DNA of 64,000 bases from Firmicutes bacterium OM04-13BH (GTDB lineage Bacteria; Bacillota; Clostridia; Lachnospirales; Lachnospiraceae): positions 1 through 64,000 of the forward strand of contig QULP01000006.1 in assembly GCA_003481745.1 (NCBI GenBank), in the 5' to 3' direction. The translations under genes and the position numbers were made by a program. This document shows, piece by piece, positions 51,883 to 60,087 of the stretch (within the stretch, counting starts at the first letter, position 1; each line of letters opens with the position of its first letter). The notes beneath the pieces are model-generated. The model was not told the DNA's origin. It searched no databases and saw nothing but the letters and a program-made list of their open reading frames with translations.

Positions 51883-52308
51883 TTAATTATCCTCAACCAT
51901 CTCATCATCGACATACAGATGGAACTGCTCTGTGGCATTCACAATATCATATTCTGCATTCCATTCTTCCGGTTTGTATTCTACAGTCATGATGGGATCT
52001 TTTTCCCCTATATCTTCCTTTCTGGTATAAACATTCATATCCAGACTGGTAGGATATCCTTCATCCTCAGAAAACTTCATGGATTCAAATGAATTTTCTT
52101 TATACATCTGAAGCAAAAGCCTCGCAAATGCCTCTTTATCCTCAATCTTATCCTGATTTGCTACAACGGTAAGCATTTCATCCCGGTTCATTTTCATACT
52201 GCCTACAACATCCGGGACTGCTGCCTCTGCCTTACCACAAGCCGAGCATACCATGATTGTCCCAATAATGGTCATAACCACCGCCTGTTTCCTATTATAC
52301 TTCTTCAC
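51883..52308 (-). CDS. Putative lipoprotein
   Basis: 141 residues from a GTG at 52308 with an excellent site (GGAGGAAAC). Signal with lipobox at IMVCSACGKAEA, then a helical stretch and a beta-rich C-terminal part (YPTSLDMNVYTRKE; PIMTVEYKPEEW; EQFHLYVDDE). A fragment of a paralogue is at 46458. Its start lies inside the end of the gene upstream (14-base overlap). Function unknown; surface-exposed. Confidence 0.7.
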   Translation of the reverse strand: MKKYNRKQAVVMTIIGTIMVCSACGKAEAAVPDVVGSMKMNRDEMLTVVANQDKIEDKEAFARLLLQMYKENSFESMKFSEDEGYPTSLDMNVYTRKEDIGEKDPIMTVEYKPEEWNAEYDIVNATEQFHLYVDDEMVEDN

Positions 52309-52531
52309 ACGTTTCCTCCTCCATACACAACATCTCACCAACAAGATACTGGATCAGTTCTTCTGGTGATGGTTTTTCACCCTCATAGGGTACCCTCTTC
52401 CAATTTTTTTGCACCTCTTCATCCGAATCCTTCATCCCCACATCAATCACTTTCTGGATTTCTGAATAGACCTCCAAAGCTGTGGTTCCATGTTTCTTAG
52501 CAACTTTCTCCATTAGTTCTTTAAATTCCAT
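52295..52531 (-). CDS. Small acidic helical protein
   Basis: 78 residues: LMEKVAKKHGTTALEVYSEI, QKVIDVGMKDSDEEVQKNW, then KPSPEELIQYLVGEM. Resembles small Lachnospiraceae proteins sometimes annotated as sporulation-initiation-factor-like, with no DNA-binding motif I can confirm. Precedes and overlaps the lipoprotein gene. A perfect TTGTTCTATAGAACAA palindrome lies 26 bases upstream, so it is probably controlled by the neighbouring XRE protein. Confidence 0.6.
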   Translation of the reverse strand: MEFKELMEKVAKKHGTTALEVYSEIQKVIDVGMKDSDEEVQKNWKRVPYEGEKPSPEELIQYLVGEMLCMEEETCEEV

Positions 52532-52556
52532 TTTTCTCCACCTGTAGATTTAATTC

Positions 52557-52572
52557 TTGTTCTATAGAACAA
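52557..52572. promoter_or_regulatory. XRE operator palindrome, site 1
   Basis: TTGTTCTATAGAACAA, a perfect 16-bp palindrome upstream of the gene at 52295. A similar site precedes the XRE gene itself (53083-53096). Confidence 0.7.
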
Positions 52573-52641
52573 TATAGCATAATCAAACAGGTATTGAAAC
52601 AAAAATCGTTCGACATAGTTCTACAAGAATTTACGAAAGTA

Positions 52642-52667
52642 CAAAAAAAGAAGGGCTTCTCAGCCCT
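52642..52667 (-). terminator. Terminator of the XRE gene
   Basis: AGGGCT-GAGA-AGCCCT hairpin (minus strand) followed by T7; 11 bases past the stop at 52678. Confidence 0.8.
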
Positions 52668-52677
52668 CCATTACTTG

Positions 52678-52995
52678 CTATTCCTGCACATACGCTTCTA
52701 TTGCACGTATGACTCTTTTTTGCTCTTTCGGCGGCAGTTTCATGATGCTTGCTGACAGATTGTTTACCACACCATTTACAGACTGTGCCACAACGTCCCT
52801 CAAAAGACTATCCGCTGAAACATCCAGTGCATTTGCGATTGCTACAAACGTATCCAGTTTTGGTACTTTCTGACCACGCTCGATCACACTGATATGTGTC
52901 GGACTCAAATCTACCAATGCAGCCAGCTCTTCCTGTGTGAGTCCTTTGGTCTCTCTGGTTTCCTTGATACGCAGACCAACATCTCTCAAGTCCAT
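52678..52995 (-). CDS. XRE-family repressor of the mobile segment
   Basis: 105 residues from the ATG at 52995 (AGGAGGTGTTGCA). HTH at about 7-62 (KGLTQEELAALVDLSPTHIS, VIERGQKVPKLDTFVAIANAL), then a helical tail (LPPKEQKRVIRAIEAYV). Phage/ICE-type regulator. Two matching palindromes, one upstream of its own gene and one upstream of the next unit, fit autoregulation and repression of the neighbouring operon. Confidence 0.87.
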   Translation of the reverse strand: MDLRDVGLRIKETRETKGLTQEELAALVDLSPTHISVIERGQKVPKLDTFVAIANALDVSADSLLRDVVAQSVNGVVNNLSASIMKLPPKEQKRVIRAIEAYVQE

Positions 52996-53082
52996 TGCAA
53001 CACCTCCTTCAGAACGATTTATAGGTCTAAAGATATTATATCGGTTACCCATTTCGGTATACAGAATCTGCAAAACTATTTC

Positions 53083-53096
53083 TTGTTCTAAAGAAC
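53083..53096. promoter_or_regulatory. XRE operator palindrome, site 2
   Basis: TTGTTCTAAAGAAC, matching site 1 (TTGTTCTATAGAACAA) in both arms. About 88 bases upstream of the XRE start. Confidence 0.65.
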
Positions 53097-53115
53097 TATA
53101 TTTGCTGTAAAAAAA

Positions 53116-53160
53116 CAAAAAAAAGGCTCTGTACTACGATGTAAACCGTAATACAGAGCC
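53116..53160 (-). terminator. Terminator of the lysin gene
   Basis: GGCTCTGTA (53125-53133) pairs with TACAGAGCC (53152-53160) with further imperfect inner pairs, then a T-rich run on the minus strand. Its inner sequence is related to the hairpin at 51826-51869. Confidence 0.8.
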
Positions 53161-53167
53161 ATCTTTC

Positions 53168-53990
53168 TTAACATTTCGTTGCAAAATCCAAAGAGATCCA
53201 CCCGTTCCGCTTTTCCGTATAAGACTTCAAGAGTCCCCATTTCGTTGCTCCAGGGCCGTCTGCCTCATCCACGATGGTAAAGACCCCAATCCCTGTGAAT
53301 TTTCCCTTCGCATAATTCGTACCAGGACCCTTACGAATATAGAGGTCCTTAATCTTTACCTGCACAGTATACGGTGTAAACTGCTGTTTTGCTGCATACA
53401 CCACCACTCCATTTCCATCAAATACAGAATAGCCCGGATGCTCATCCGCACATTTCTTCGCATTAGCCAGAATCTTATAGGCTCCAAGCTGGCTCTTTGC
53501 ATCCGCCCAGGTCTTGCGGACACGGTAATATACCGTACTGGTCTCCTCTTTTGTATTCGAATCTGCGTTATACTTGGTCAGCTCCCACTTTTCAATGATT
53601 TCACACAACCGCTGCACATAGGTGCTGGAAGTTGCATATCCACCATCCTTGATGATCTGCGCTGCCTTCTTATAATTCGTACAGCCCTTCAGACCATGAT
53701 ACCGAAGCGTGGAGCCGTTCTTTGCTCCAAGCAAATATGCGGAATGATCCGCAATGGAGTCCTCGATTGATGGATACTTTCGGAAATCTGCTGTGATGGT
53801 GATCATCTTTCCGTTTTCTTCTTCCTGCGTTTTCTTGGTATAGATGCTCTTTCCATCCCAGGAAGAATTTCCCCAGGTATTGCCGGACAGGGATTTCTTC
53901 ATACCAAAACAGTTATTGGCTCCCTGTGCCAGCTCACTCTTTCCATAGCCGGATTCCAAAATGAACTGTGCAAGGGATACACAGGCCAGC
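53168..53990 (-). pseudogene. Cell-wall lysin (glucosaminidase), 5' part lost at the IS4 element
   Basis: Open frame from the IS boundary: LACVSLAQFILESGYGKSEL, the catalytic region of mannosyl-glycoprotein endo-beta-N-acetylglucosaminidases (Glu in LESGYGKS), then NCFGMK and HGLKGCTNYKKAAQIIKDGG. This is followed by a SPOR-like repeat (YYRVRKTWADAKSQLGAYK) and a C-terminal bacterial SH3 domain (VKIKDLYIRKGPGTNYAKGK). About 30-60 N-terminal residues, including the start, are missing where the IS begins. Internal Met starts might still give a product. Confidence 0.8.
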
Positions 53991-55544
53991 TAATGTCATT
54001 AACTTAAGAAAATTTATAAAATAAAACAGAAAAAGGTCTTGACAAATGTCAGAAAAAATGTGGCGAAGCCTCCTTGAATGAATACATTTTAGGAGGAATT
54101 GCTAATGAACTTTTACGCTGATTATGTCCGCAACAAACTCAACGCTGCCATTTCCAGCATGTCCAGTCAGATAGAAGATTACGTCAAAAATCCCGGGCAT
54201 GATTTTACCAGAAATCGGAAGATGAACTTTACCTCGACAATAAACTTTCTACTTACTATGGAAGGTGGTTCACTTAACTCAGAATTACATAAATATTTTA
54301 ATTATGATCTGAATCAAATAACCCGTTCTGGTTTCATAAAGCAAAGGAACAAATTGAAACCAGATACCATGGAACATTTATTTCACAAATTTCATGAGCA
54401 GATATTATGTAACAAAAAATACCAAGGCTATCAGTTACTTGCCTATGATGGTTCTGACTTGAATATATTTCGTGATCCACTAAATCCACACACGTATTTT
54501 GCTGGTAAAGAAGGAACTTTTGGTTTTAATCAACTGCATCTTAATGCCTTGTATGACCTCCAAAGCAGGCGATATGTCGATGCTCTGATTCAGGAGCCTT
54601 ATGAAGAAAATGAATCCTCTGCCATGATTGAAATGGTTAAAAAACTGACTACAAATCAGAAGACTATCATTATGGCAGATCGTGGATACGAAACTTATAA
54701 CATTTTTGCAAATGTTCAGGAACGTGGTCTCTTTTATCTGATCCGGATTAAAGATACCTCGAAAAAAGGCAGCATTTCCGGAAGCCTTTCCTTGCCGGTA
54801 TCCTGTGAATTTGACGAAGAAATCGAACTGATTATGACCCGTAAACAAAAGTCTTATAAAACGAAAGGTTATAAATATCTCTCAAATTCATCGCCATTTG
54901 ACTTTCTTGATTCTGAGAATTTGTTTTATACACTTCATCTCAGACTCACACAGTTTCAGCTGGAAAATGGAGTTTATGAATGTATAGCCAGCAACCTGGA
55001 TAAAGAAGAATTCCCACCTGAAAAGATCAAGGAACTTTATCATATGCGATGGGGAATCGAAACTTCTTTCCGTGAGCTGAAATATACGATTGGCCTGACA
55101 AATCTTCACTCTAAAAATGTGGAATATATCTGTCAGGAAATTTACGCAAAACTGATCCAGTATAATTTTTGTGAAATTATTTCAGCAAATATCATACTGG
55201 AAGAAAGAAACCGTAAGTACACATACCAATTAAACTACACAATGGCAATTCAAATATACAGGCATTATCTGCGCCAGACATTCGTAACGATAGATGTTGA
55301 AGGTCTGATTAAGAAAGAACTATCGCCCCAAAGACCACACCGACAATATCAGCGTCGAGTAATAAAGAAACGATGGGTTAGTTTCGCATACCGTATAGGA
55401 TAAAAAATTATTCAAATGAATATAGCTGGCAAAAAGCAGACTTTTGGTTTGTTTATTTGTTATGCGTAAATCTTGTGATTTTTCAAGAAAGCTAATCTGA
55501 ACACTTATTACAATAATCGAAATTTTCTTAAGTTAGTGACATTA
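53991..55544 (+). mobile_element. IS4-family insertion sequence, complete
   Basis: Ends are 24-bp inverted repeats with one mismatch (53991-54014 and 55521-55544; TAATGTCAYTAACTTAAG...). It contains one intact transposase. Flanks show no target-site duplication (CCAGC left, CCGTT right) and belong to two different genes, which indicates recombination or deletion after insertion. Confidence 0.88.
54105..55403 (+). CDS. IS4-family DDE transposase
   Basis: 432 residues from the ATG at 54105 (AGGAGGAATTGCTA). Catalytic Asp in YDGSDLNIF, second Asp in IIMADRGYETYNIF, and the YREK-type C-terminal motif in YHMRWGIETSFRELKYTIGL with the Glu. Full length and uninterrupted, so probably active. Confidence 0.92.
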   Translation: MNFYADYVRNKLNAAISSMSSQIEDYVKNPGHDFTRNRKMNFTSTINFLLTMEGGSLNSELHKYFNYDLNQITRSGFIKQRNKLKPDTMEHLFHKFHEQILCNKKYQGYQLLAYDGSDLNIFRDPLNPHTYFAGKEGTFGFNQLHLNALYDLQSRRYVDALIQEPYEENESSAMIEMVKKLTTNQKTIIMADRGYETYNIFANVQERGLFYLIRIKDTSKKGSISGSLSLPVSCEFDEEIELIMTRKQKSYKTKGYKYLSNSSPFDFLDSENLFYTLHLRLTQFQLENGVYECIASNLDKEEFPPEKIKELYHMRWGIETSFRELKYTIGLTNLHSKNVEYICQEIYAKLIQYNFCEIISANIILEERNRKYTYQLNYTMAIQIYRHYLRQTFVTIDVEGLIKKELSPQRPHRQYQRRVIKKRWVSFAYRIG

Positions 55545-55718
55545 CCGTTTCAGGGCCCCCTTGCAATGAACATTTATCGCATTTCTTGGTTTTGCATATC
55601 CCAAAGCAAATGCTACATCAATTCCAGAAAATAAAAGTCTGCCTCCATCTTCAATCATACGGATGGAACCAAACTCCGAATTGTGAAACTCTGTGATTTT
55701 ATAATCCGTCTTCTCCAT
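55545..55718 (-). pseudogene. BRO-N antirepressor, 5' fragment cut by the IS4 element
   Basis: Start ATG at 55718 (GGAGGAGAAGAGG). DYKITEFHNSEFGSIRMIED, then LLFSGIDVAFALGYAKPRNA and INVHCKG: the first 50 residues of a phage Bro-N domain. The frame ends at the IS border (GALKR-stop). The remainder of the gene is not in the window. Indicates a prophage origin of this segment. Confidence 0.8.
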
Positions 55719-56136
55719 CCTCTTCTCCTCCTGCACCGGCAAGTAACATCAAACCATTTTCAATGATTGTGCTCCGAATAAACTCTGCTACATTCACGGT
55801 TAAATAACCAAGATATTCTGCAAGGAAACCTCTATATTCCTCTTCTGTCAGTAATTCCTCCAGTGCTTCCAAATGAGCTGTCACTTTAGAAGTCTGTTTT
55901 CCGCCAAGCAGCCTGCCTAATATTTCTGTAAATTCCTCTGTGTCACATGACTCAAACATACATAAGATCATCTCCATTGTTGTTTCCAAAACTAAACGAT
56001 CCATTTTCATTTTTGTCAGCTCTTCCATTGTTTTCATGGAAGTCATAAGCGCATCACTTATCATATGTTCTGAATTGATTCTTCCTTCTGAATCAACTAA
56101 TCCTATTGCAAATAATTCTAAAAAGTATTTTCTCAT
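55699..56136 (-). CDS. Hypothetical helical protein of the phage-like segment
   Basis: 145 residues from the ATG at 56136 (GGAGGACAAGATTT). Mostly helical: RKYFLELFAIGLVDSEGRIN, MKTMEELTKMKMDRLVLETT, LEALEELLTEEEYRGFLAEY. Overlaps the start of the antirepressor by 20 bases and follows ssb by 13, so the three form one operon. No family recognised. Confidence 0.6.
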   Translation of the reverse strand: MRKYFLELFAIGLVDSEGRINSEHMISDALMTSMKTMEELTKMKMDRLVLETTMEMILCMFESCDTEEFTEILGRLLGGKQTSKVTAHLEALEELLTEEEYRGFLAEYLGYLTVNVAEFIRSTIIENGLMLLAGAGGEEDGEDGL

Positions 56137-56149
56137 AAATCTTGTCCTC

Positions 56150-56560
56150 CTATCGAAATGGCATTTCTTGTTCAAGTTCTTCTGGTATATCGAATGGAAT
56201 CTTCCTCTTCTCTGCTGGTTGAAATCCATCAGATTCTTCTTTTTTTGTTTTGGCTTCTGCAAATTCCACATCATCCATAATGACTTCGGTATAATAGGAT
56301 GCAGTTCCAGTCTGTTCATCTTTGATCTGAGAGATTACTAACTCTCCGGAAAGAGCAATCTTAATTCCTTTTTCAAGATATTTCTCCACAAATTCTGCAT
56401 TATTTCCATAAGCTGTGATCATCACTACAAATGCTTTGCTCGTGCGATTTCTTTTTACTACCAGTGGAAACCTGGATACTTTGGTTTGTCCCTTTTGCGT
56501 AGATGCCAGCTTAGTTTCTGGATCTCTGGCAAGTCTACCTATTAAAACAATCATATTCAT
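56150..56560 (-). CDS. ssb: Single-stranded DNA-binding protein
   Basis: 136 residues. OB fold with MNMIVLIGRLARDPE, RFPLVVKRN, and EKGIKIALSGELVISQ. The C-terminus EQEMPFR lacks the acidic DDxIPF tip of chromosomal SSB but keeps PF, as in phage and ICE copies. Acts on single-stranded DNA during element replication or transfer. Confidence 0.9.
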   Translation of the reverse strand: MNMIVLIGRLARDPETKLASTQKGQTKVSRFPLVVKRNRTSKAFVVMITAYGNNAEFVEKYLEKGIKIALSGELVISQIKDEQTGTASYYTEVIMDDVEFAEAKTKKEESDGFQPAEKRKIPFDIPEELEQEMPFR

Positions 56561-57023
56561 GCTTCTTGTCCTTCTTTTCTTCCTGCAACACCTTTCCCCG
56601 GTATTTCAAACAGGATAATAATCTATGCATTTTCTGCACGAAAAAATGAGGAATGGAGTCGAACCATTCCCCACTTGCTACAGGATTTCTCCTGTAATAT
56701 AAATAAGAAAATCTAAGTATTCGCATTTGGGCTTTGTCTATACATATACATCTGATCGTTATCATTCCAGATAACCCGACTGCAAAAATACAGCCACAGT
56801 CTCTGTTTCAGCAGAGGTCCTATACCTTTCGGTGGTATCATTATTGCTTCGCTCTTCCCGTAGGAGTCTTCGCCTGCACGAGCCGGATTAACTCCGGTAA
56901 GCATGTTTCTCAAGATGTATCGGCTCCTTCAATTGTCAGGGTGCAATCGGAAGAACTGTCTGAACCTCTTTTACGTTTGTGATTTTTGGAAATCAGAGGA
57001 TTTTCAATTTGCCTTCCATATAC
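56561..57023. other. Gene-free stretch with mobile-element debris
   Basis: No convincing intact gene. A terminator (GGAATGG/CCATTCC with T6 on the minus strand, 56640-56670) has no gene upstream. Minus-strand sequence around 56720-56960 gives short peptides such as ETCLPELIRLVQAKTPTGRA, broken by stops, that look like the relic of a coding sequence I cannot name. Confidence 0.35.
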
Positions 57024-57172
57024 TCTGTATTGGGAGCGACAAAATCGGACATGATTTTAGAAATTTTTTGAAATTATTTTTTGAAGTGTAAAAAGATATA
57101 AAAAAAGATGCCAGGATTTCTCCTGACACCGTAGTGACTGTGCCAACTTCGTGCCCAGTGGGCACAAGGTTG
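57024..57172. repeat. 149-bp dispersed repeat, copy 2
   Basis: Second copy of the sequence at 34161-34309, same orientation, with about eight differences. It abuts the right edge of the phage-like segment and the DUF6219-like gene at 57179. Confidence 0.75.
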
Positions 57173-57178
57173 ATTGTA

Positions 57179-57388
57179 TTATTCTTCATTTCCTAATGAT
57201 ATTGGTTCTTTCTTTGTTTTCTTGTTTTTAGATATCATCTTATGACCTGTATAAATAGCCATAATCATACAAAGCAAAGAACTTGCCGCAAAATATTTAT
57301 GGCTTGATTTTGAACCTTTATATCCGCTATAAAAAGTACCTAGCATCGTTATCAATGCTCCGACAGACCAATATTCATGAGCTTTCAT
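57179..57388 (-). CDS. Small membrane protein (DUF6219-like), copy 2
   Basis: 69 residues: MKAHEYWSVGALITMLGTFY, SSHKYFAASSLLCMIMAIYT, then a Lys-rich tail ending SLGNEE. Two TM helices. Paralogue of the protein at 46066-46278, which sits in the bcp-yaaA operon; here it stands alone beside the dispersed repeat. Function unknown. Confidence 0.75.
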   Translation of the reverse strand: MKAHEYWSVGALITMLGTFYSGYKGSKSSHKYFAASSLLCMIMAIYTGHKMISKNKKTKKEPISLGNEE

Positions 57389-57451
57389 TCTAACATCTCC
57401 CTTTGTGTTAATTTTAATATGTACCTTTTGATAAAATATGCAAACTGGAAG

Positions 57452-58360
57452 TTAGCGATTTCTTTTTCCGGTATTCTCTGTCCCACGGATTTCCTCATGA
57501 TAGAAATAATCTACGATCACCGGATGCCCCTGCGGGACTCTGCCATAAGGCATTTCATTATCCACAAAGGCACAATCATACTTCTTAGCCATTTTCTCAG
57601 CTTTTACTTCAAGTGCTTCAAAGTAGCTGCGGTTATGCTTGTTATAGATCTCGTCGTAAAGTGGTACAAGATCAGGATATTTTTCGGCGATATAATCCAT
57701 AATTGTCTTTTTGAAACCGCCTCGAAGATTGAGATTTTCGAGCCAGAACAGATCGCACTGATTCTTTACCCGCTCAAAGATTGCTTCAAAATCCGTGATA
57801 CCGGGGAATACCGGGGATACGAAACAGACTGTACGGATACCTGCCTCATATACCTGCTTCATAGCAGCGATACGGTGCTCAATGCTCGAAGCAGAATCCA
57901 TATCGTTCTTGAAATTTTCATCTAGTGTGTTGATCGACCATGAAACGGTTACACGTCCAAGCTTCTTCAACAGATCAATATCCCGTACCACAAGATCCGA
58001 CTTTGTGCAGATCAGAATATCTGCGTCACTGCCGATCAGCTGCTCCAGAAGTTTTCTGGTATTCCCGAATTGCTCCTCCTGTGGATTGTAGCCATCTGTC
58101 ACAGAACCGATGACCACCCGCTGTCCGGCATATTTCTTCGGATTTTTAATTTCCGGCCAATGCTTCACATCAAGGAAAGTGCCCCATTCCTCCTTGTGCC
58201 CGGTAAAGCGCTTCATAAAAGAAGCATAGCAATACTTGCAGGCATGTGTACAGCCCACATAGGGATTGACTGAGTAACCGCCTACCGGCAGACTAGACTT
58301 AGTCATGATGTTCTTTGTTTCCACCTCACGAATGAGGGTTCCATTCATTACTTCTTCCAT
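57452..58360 (-). CDS. Radical SAM protein (spore photoproduct lyase-like family)
   Basis: 302 residues (an ATG at 58348 is also possible). CxxxCxxC cluster in VGCTHACKYCYASFMKR at about residue 35, GSVTDGYNPQE, TKSDLVVRDIDLLKKL, and the C-terminal half of the SPL-like COG1533 group. Reaction unknown. It overlaps the upstream gene, also with a Cx3CxxC cluster, by 13 bases; the two plus a MarR regulator form one operon. Confidence 0.88.
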   Translation of the reverse strand: MEEVMNGTLIREVETKNIMTKSSLPVGGYSVNPYVGCTHACKYCYASFMKRFTGHKEEWGTFLDVKHWPEIKNPKKYAGQRVVIGSVTDGYNPQEEQFGNTRKLLEQLIGSDADILICTKSDLVVRDIDLLKKLGRVTVSWSINTLDENFKNDMDSASSIEHRIAAMKQVYEAGIRTVCFVSPVFPGITDFEAIFERVKNQCDLFWLENLNLRGGFKKTIMDYIAEKYPDLVPLYDEIYNKHNRSYFEALEVKAEKMAKKYDCAFVDNEMPYGRVPQGHPVIVDYFYHEEIRGTENTGKRNR

Positions 58361-59037
58361 GATTTCTGTACCTCTAACACTTTATTAAATTCTTCTGGCA
58401 TTTCCTGAATCATATTTTCATCCCCTATGATAGGGACAAGGTCTTCCTTCATAAACACCGGAATGCCGAGCTTATGTGCCTGGTCCGTCAGAGACCATGC
58501 CCATTCCGGCTCCGTATGAATCTTCCTGCTCTGAGCTCCGGTCATGGTACCGACAACGATCCAATTGATTCCGGAAAGGTCAACTGTGCCGGAATCATCG
58601 AATAACGGCTCAAAGGTAACATGGTAATGTTTTGCTCTAACGTTTTTCCGAAGGGCGTCGATACGCCACCGTTCTGCTTTCCTCGTCACCGTAACGCCAA
58701 ACCATGCGTTTTCCAGATCGGTATCAAAATCCAGCAAATCAGGTCGCTTGGTAAGGAACAGGAACTGATGCTGTGGATTTTCACGGATCTTTGCAAATAC
58801 CTCGTCTCTCCATTCCGGCTTCCATCCGGAGAGATCGCTCATGCCGGTAAGAAGAAAGTTCTGCGGACGTTTCTTTTCCATCATCTTGAGCTTACCCGGA
58901 AAGAATTCAGGGTCAGCGAAATCATCAATCATATGCCAGCGTTTCACGTTGTTGCGGGCATAGCAATATGTACACCCCACTGTGCAGCCAATGACGATAT
59001 TCATGTTCTGAATCTGATCTTTGATACAAATACTCAT
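58348..59037 (-). CDS. DUF5131 (Gp37/Gp68-like) radical-SAM-type protein
   Basis: 229 residues from the ATG at 59037. CTVGCTYCYARNNVKRW gives the iron-sulfur motif; FLFLTKRPDLL, AWFGVTVTRK, FEPLFDDSG and WIVVGTMTGAQSRK are family blocks. DUF5131 proteins occur in phages and next to COG1533 radical SAM enzymes; the function is not established. ATGA overlap with the MarR gene upstream. Confidence 0.85.
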   Translation of the reverse strand: MSICIKDQIQNMNIVIGCTVGCTYCYARNNVKRWHMIDDFADPEFFPGKLKMMEKKRPQNFLLTGMSDLSGWKPEWRDEVFAKIRENPQHQFLFLTKRPDLLDFDTDLENAWFGVTVTRKAERWRIDALRKNVRAKHYHVTFEPLFDDSGTVDLSGINWIVVGTMTGAQSRKIHTEPEWAWSLTDQAHKLGIPVFMKEDLVPIIGDENMIQEMPEEFNKVLEVQKSWKK

Positions 59038-59471
59038 GACTTCTGCCACTCCTCAAGATTCTTTCTGATGCGGTCGAGGCATTCCTCAAACCGGGTAATT
59101 TCTTCCTCTGAAAAATCTTTATAGTAAATACTGCCCATCTCATCAGATACAGAATCGTACTCGCCCTTTAAGGCATGTGCTTTCTCAGTCAGAAACAGGA
59201 GCGTTTTCCTTTTGTCCGTTTCAGACTGAACACGGCTTATCAGCCCTTGATTTTCCATTCTTTCTAGCATCGTAGTAAGAGATGTTATCGCTAATCCGCA
59301 TTTAGTCGAGAGTGACCTGATTGAAATACCATCCTTCTGCCACAGCACATAAAGAATACGCCCCTGGGCTCCATTAAACGCATCAATATTCTTTTCACTG
59401 AGAATCTTCTCAAAAATCCGGTCTCCAAGCTGTTTTATTTTGGTGACAAGAAATCCTCCATTCATTTTCAT
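59034..59471 (-). CDS. MarR-family regulator of the radical SAM operon
   Basis: 145 residues, winged helix (GAQGRILYVLWQKDGISIRS; SLSTKCGLAITSLTTMLERM; DKRKTLLFLTEKA). First gene of the three-gene operon. A 17-bp inverted repeat directly upstream overlaps both the predicted -10 and its ribosome site, so it probably represses its own operon in response to a ligand. Confidence 0.9.
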   Translation of the reverse strand: MKMNGGFLVTKIKQLGDRIFEKILSEKNIDAFNGAQGRILYVLWQKDGISIRSLSTKCGLAITSLTTMLERMENQGLISRVQSETDKRKTLLFLTEKAHALKGEYDSVSDEMGSIYYKDFSEEEITRFEECLDRIRKNLEEWQKS

Positions 59472-59474
59472 ACA

Positions 59475-59522
59475 AAAGCTCCTATATAGTAGTTCATCAA
59501 AAACATACTATATAGGAGCTTT
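59475..59522 (-). promoter_or_regulatory. MarR operator/promoter with RBS-sequestering repeat
   Basis: Perfect 17-bp inverted repeats (59475-59491 and 59506-59522, core CTCCTATATAGTA) around 14 bases. On the minus strand TTGACA just upstream and TATGTT 17 bases on give a promoter. The second arm contains AGGAG, the ribosome site of the MarR gene. Dual reading: MarR binding site and RNA hairpin. Confidence 0.7.
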
Positions 59523-59614
59523 ATTGTCAAGAGTTTATATGTCTTAATAGGTAAATTCCGTTTTTTTCAATTCTCCAAACCGGAATTGTTCGAGCTTTTC
59601 AAATACTAACGTCC

Positions 59615-59947
59615 TTAATTCTGTTCAATAATTGATTTATAGTAGTTACCAAAGTCAGCAAGTGAATTAACAATTGGAAGCATTTTTGTTCCGAGTTCTG
59701 TTAAGCCGTATTCAACTCTCGGTGGCTGTTCATGGTAATCGTGGCGATATGCCAGTCCATCACTTATCATTTGTCTTAAACTATCTGTCAAAACCTTTTG
59801 TGAAATACCATCTATACTTCGTTGTAGCTCATTGAATCTCCATGGACGCTCTTTCAAGTTACGCAAAATCAGCAGTTTCCATTTTCCTCCGATGAGAGAT
59901 ACTGCTGTAGCAACTGGGCATTCCGGTAATTCTTCTTTTGCTCGCAT
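59615..59947 (-). CDS. HxlR-family transcriptional regulator
   Basis: 110 residues from the ATG at 59947 (GGAGGTGAGAATT), with a GTG at 59956 as alternative. CPVATAVSLIGGKWKLLILR with its conserved Cys and Trp, then RFNELQRSIDGISQKVLTDS and the wing YHEQPPRVEYGLTELG. Usually senses reactive electrophiles or quinones through the Cys. Divergent from a cupin gene, which is its probable target. Confidence 0.92.
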   Translation of the reverse strand: MRAKEELPECPVATAVSLIGGKWKLLILRNLKERPWRFNELQRSIDGISQKVLTDSLRQMISDGLAYRHDYHEQPPRVEYGLTELGTKMLPIVNSLADFGNYYKSIIEQN

Positions 59948-59969
59948 AATTCTCACCTCCGAGTCTATT

Positions 59970-60001
59970 GTAACACATTCATTTTTGAGTGTACAGTTAC
60001 A
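59970..60001. promoter_or_regulatory. HxlR/cupin divergent operator
   Basis: TGTAAC and GTTACA form a widely spaced dyad (about 59969-60001), with a further GTAC pair (59991, 60011). Position between the divergent genes suits HxlR binding. Confidence 0.45.
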
Positions 60002-60087
60002 AAAAGGTGCGTACTTGTTTTTGTATGTGTCTCACACTATACTAATACCAAGCAACCAGAAACTACAAATTAACTATGGAGGTTATT

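Noticed and set aside
56650..56670. Stem with TTCGA loop resembling a tRNA T-arm
   Set aside because: No acceptor, D or anticodon arms around it; it fits a simple terminator with a T run on the minus strand.
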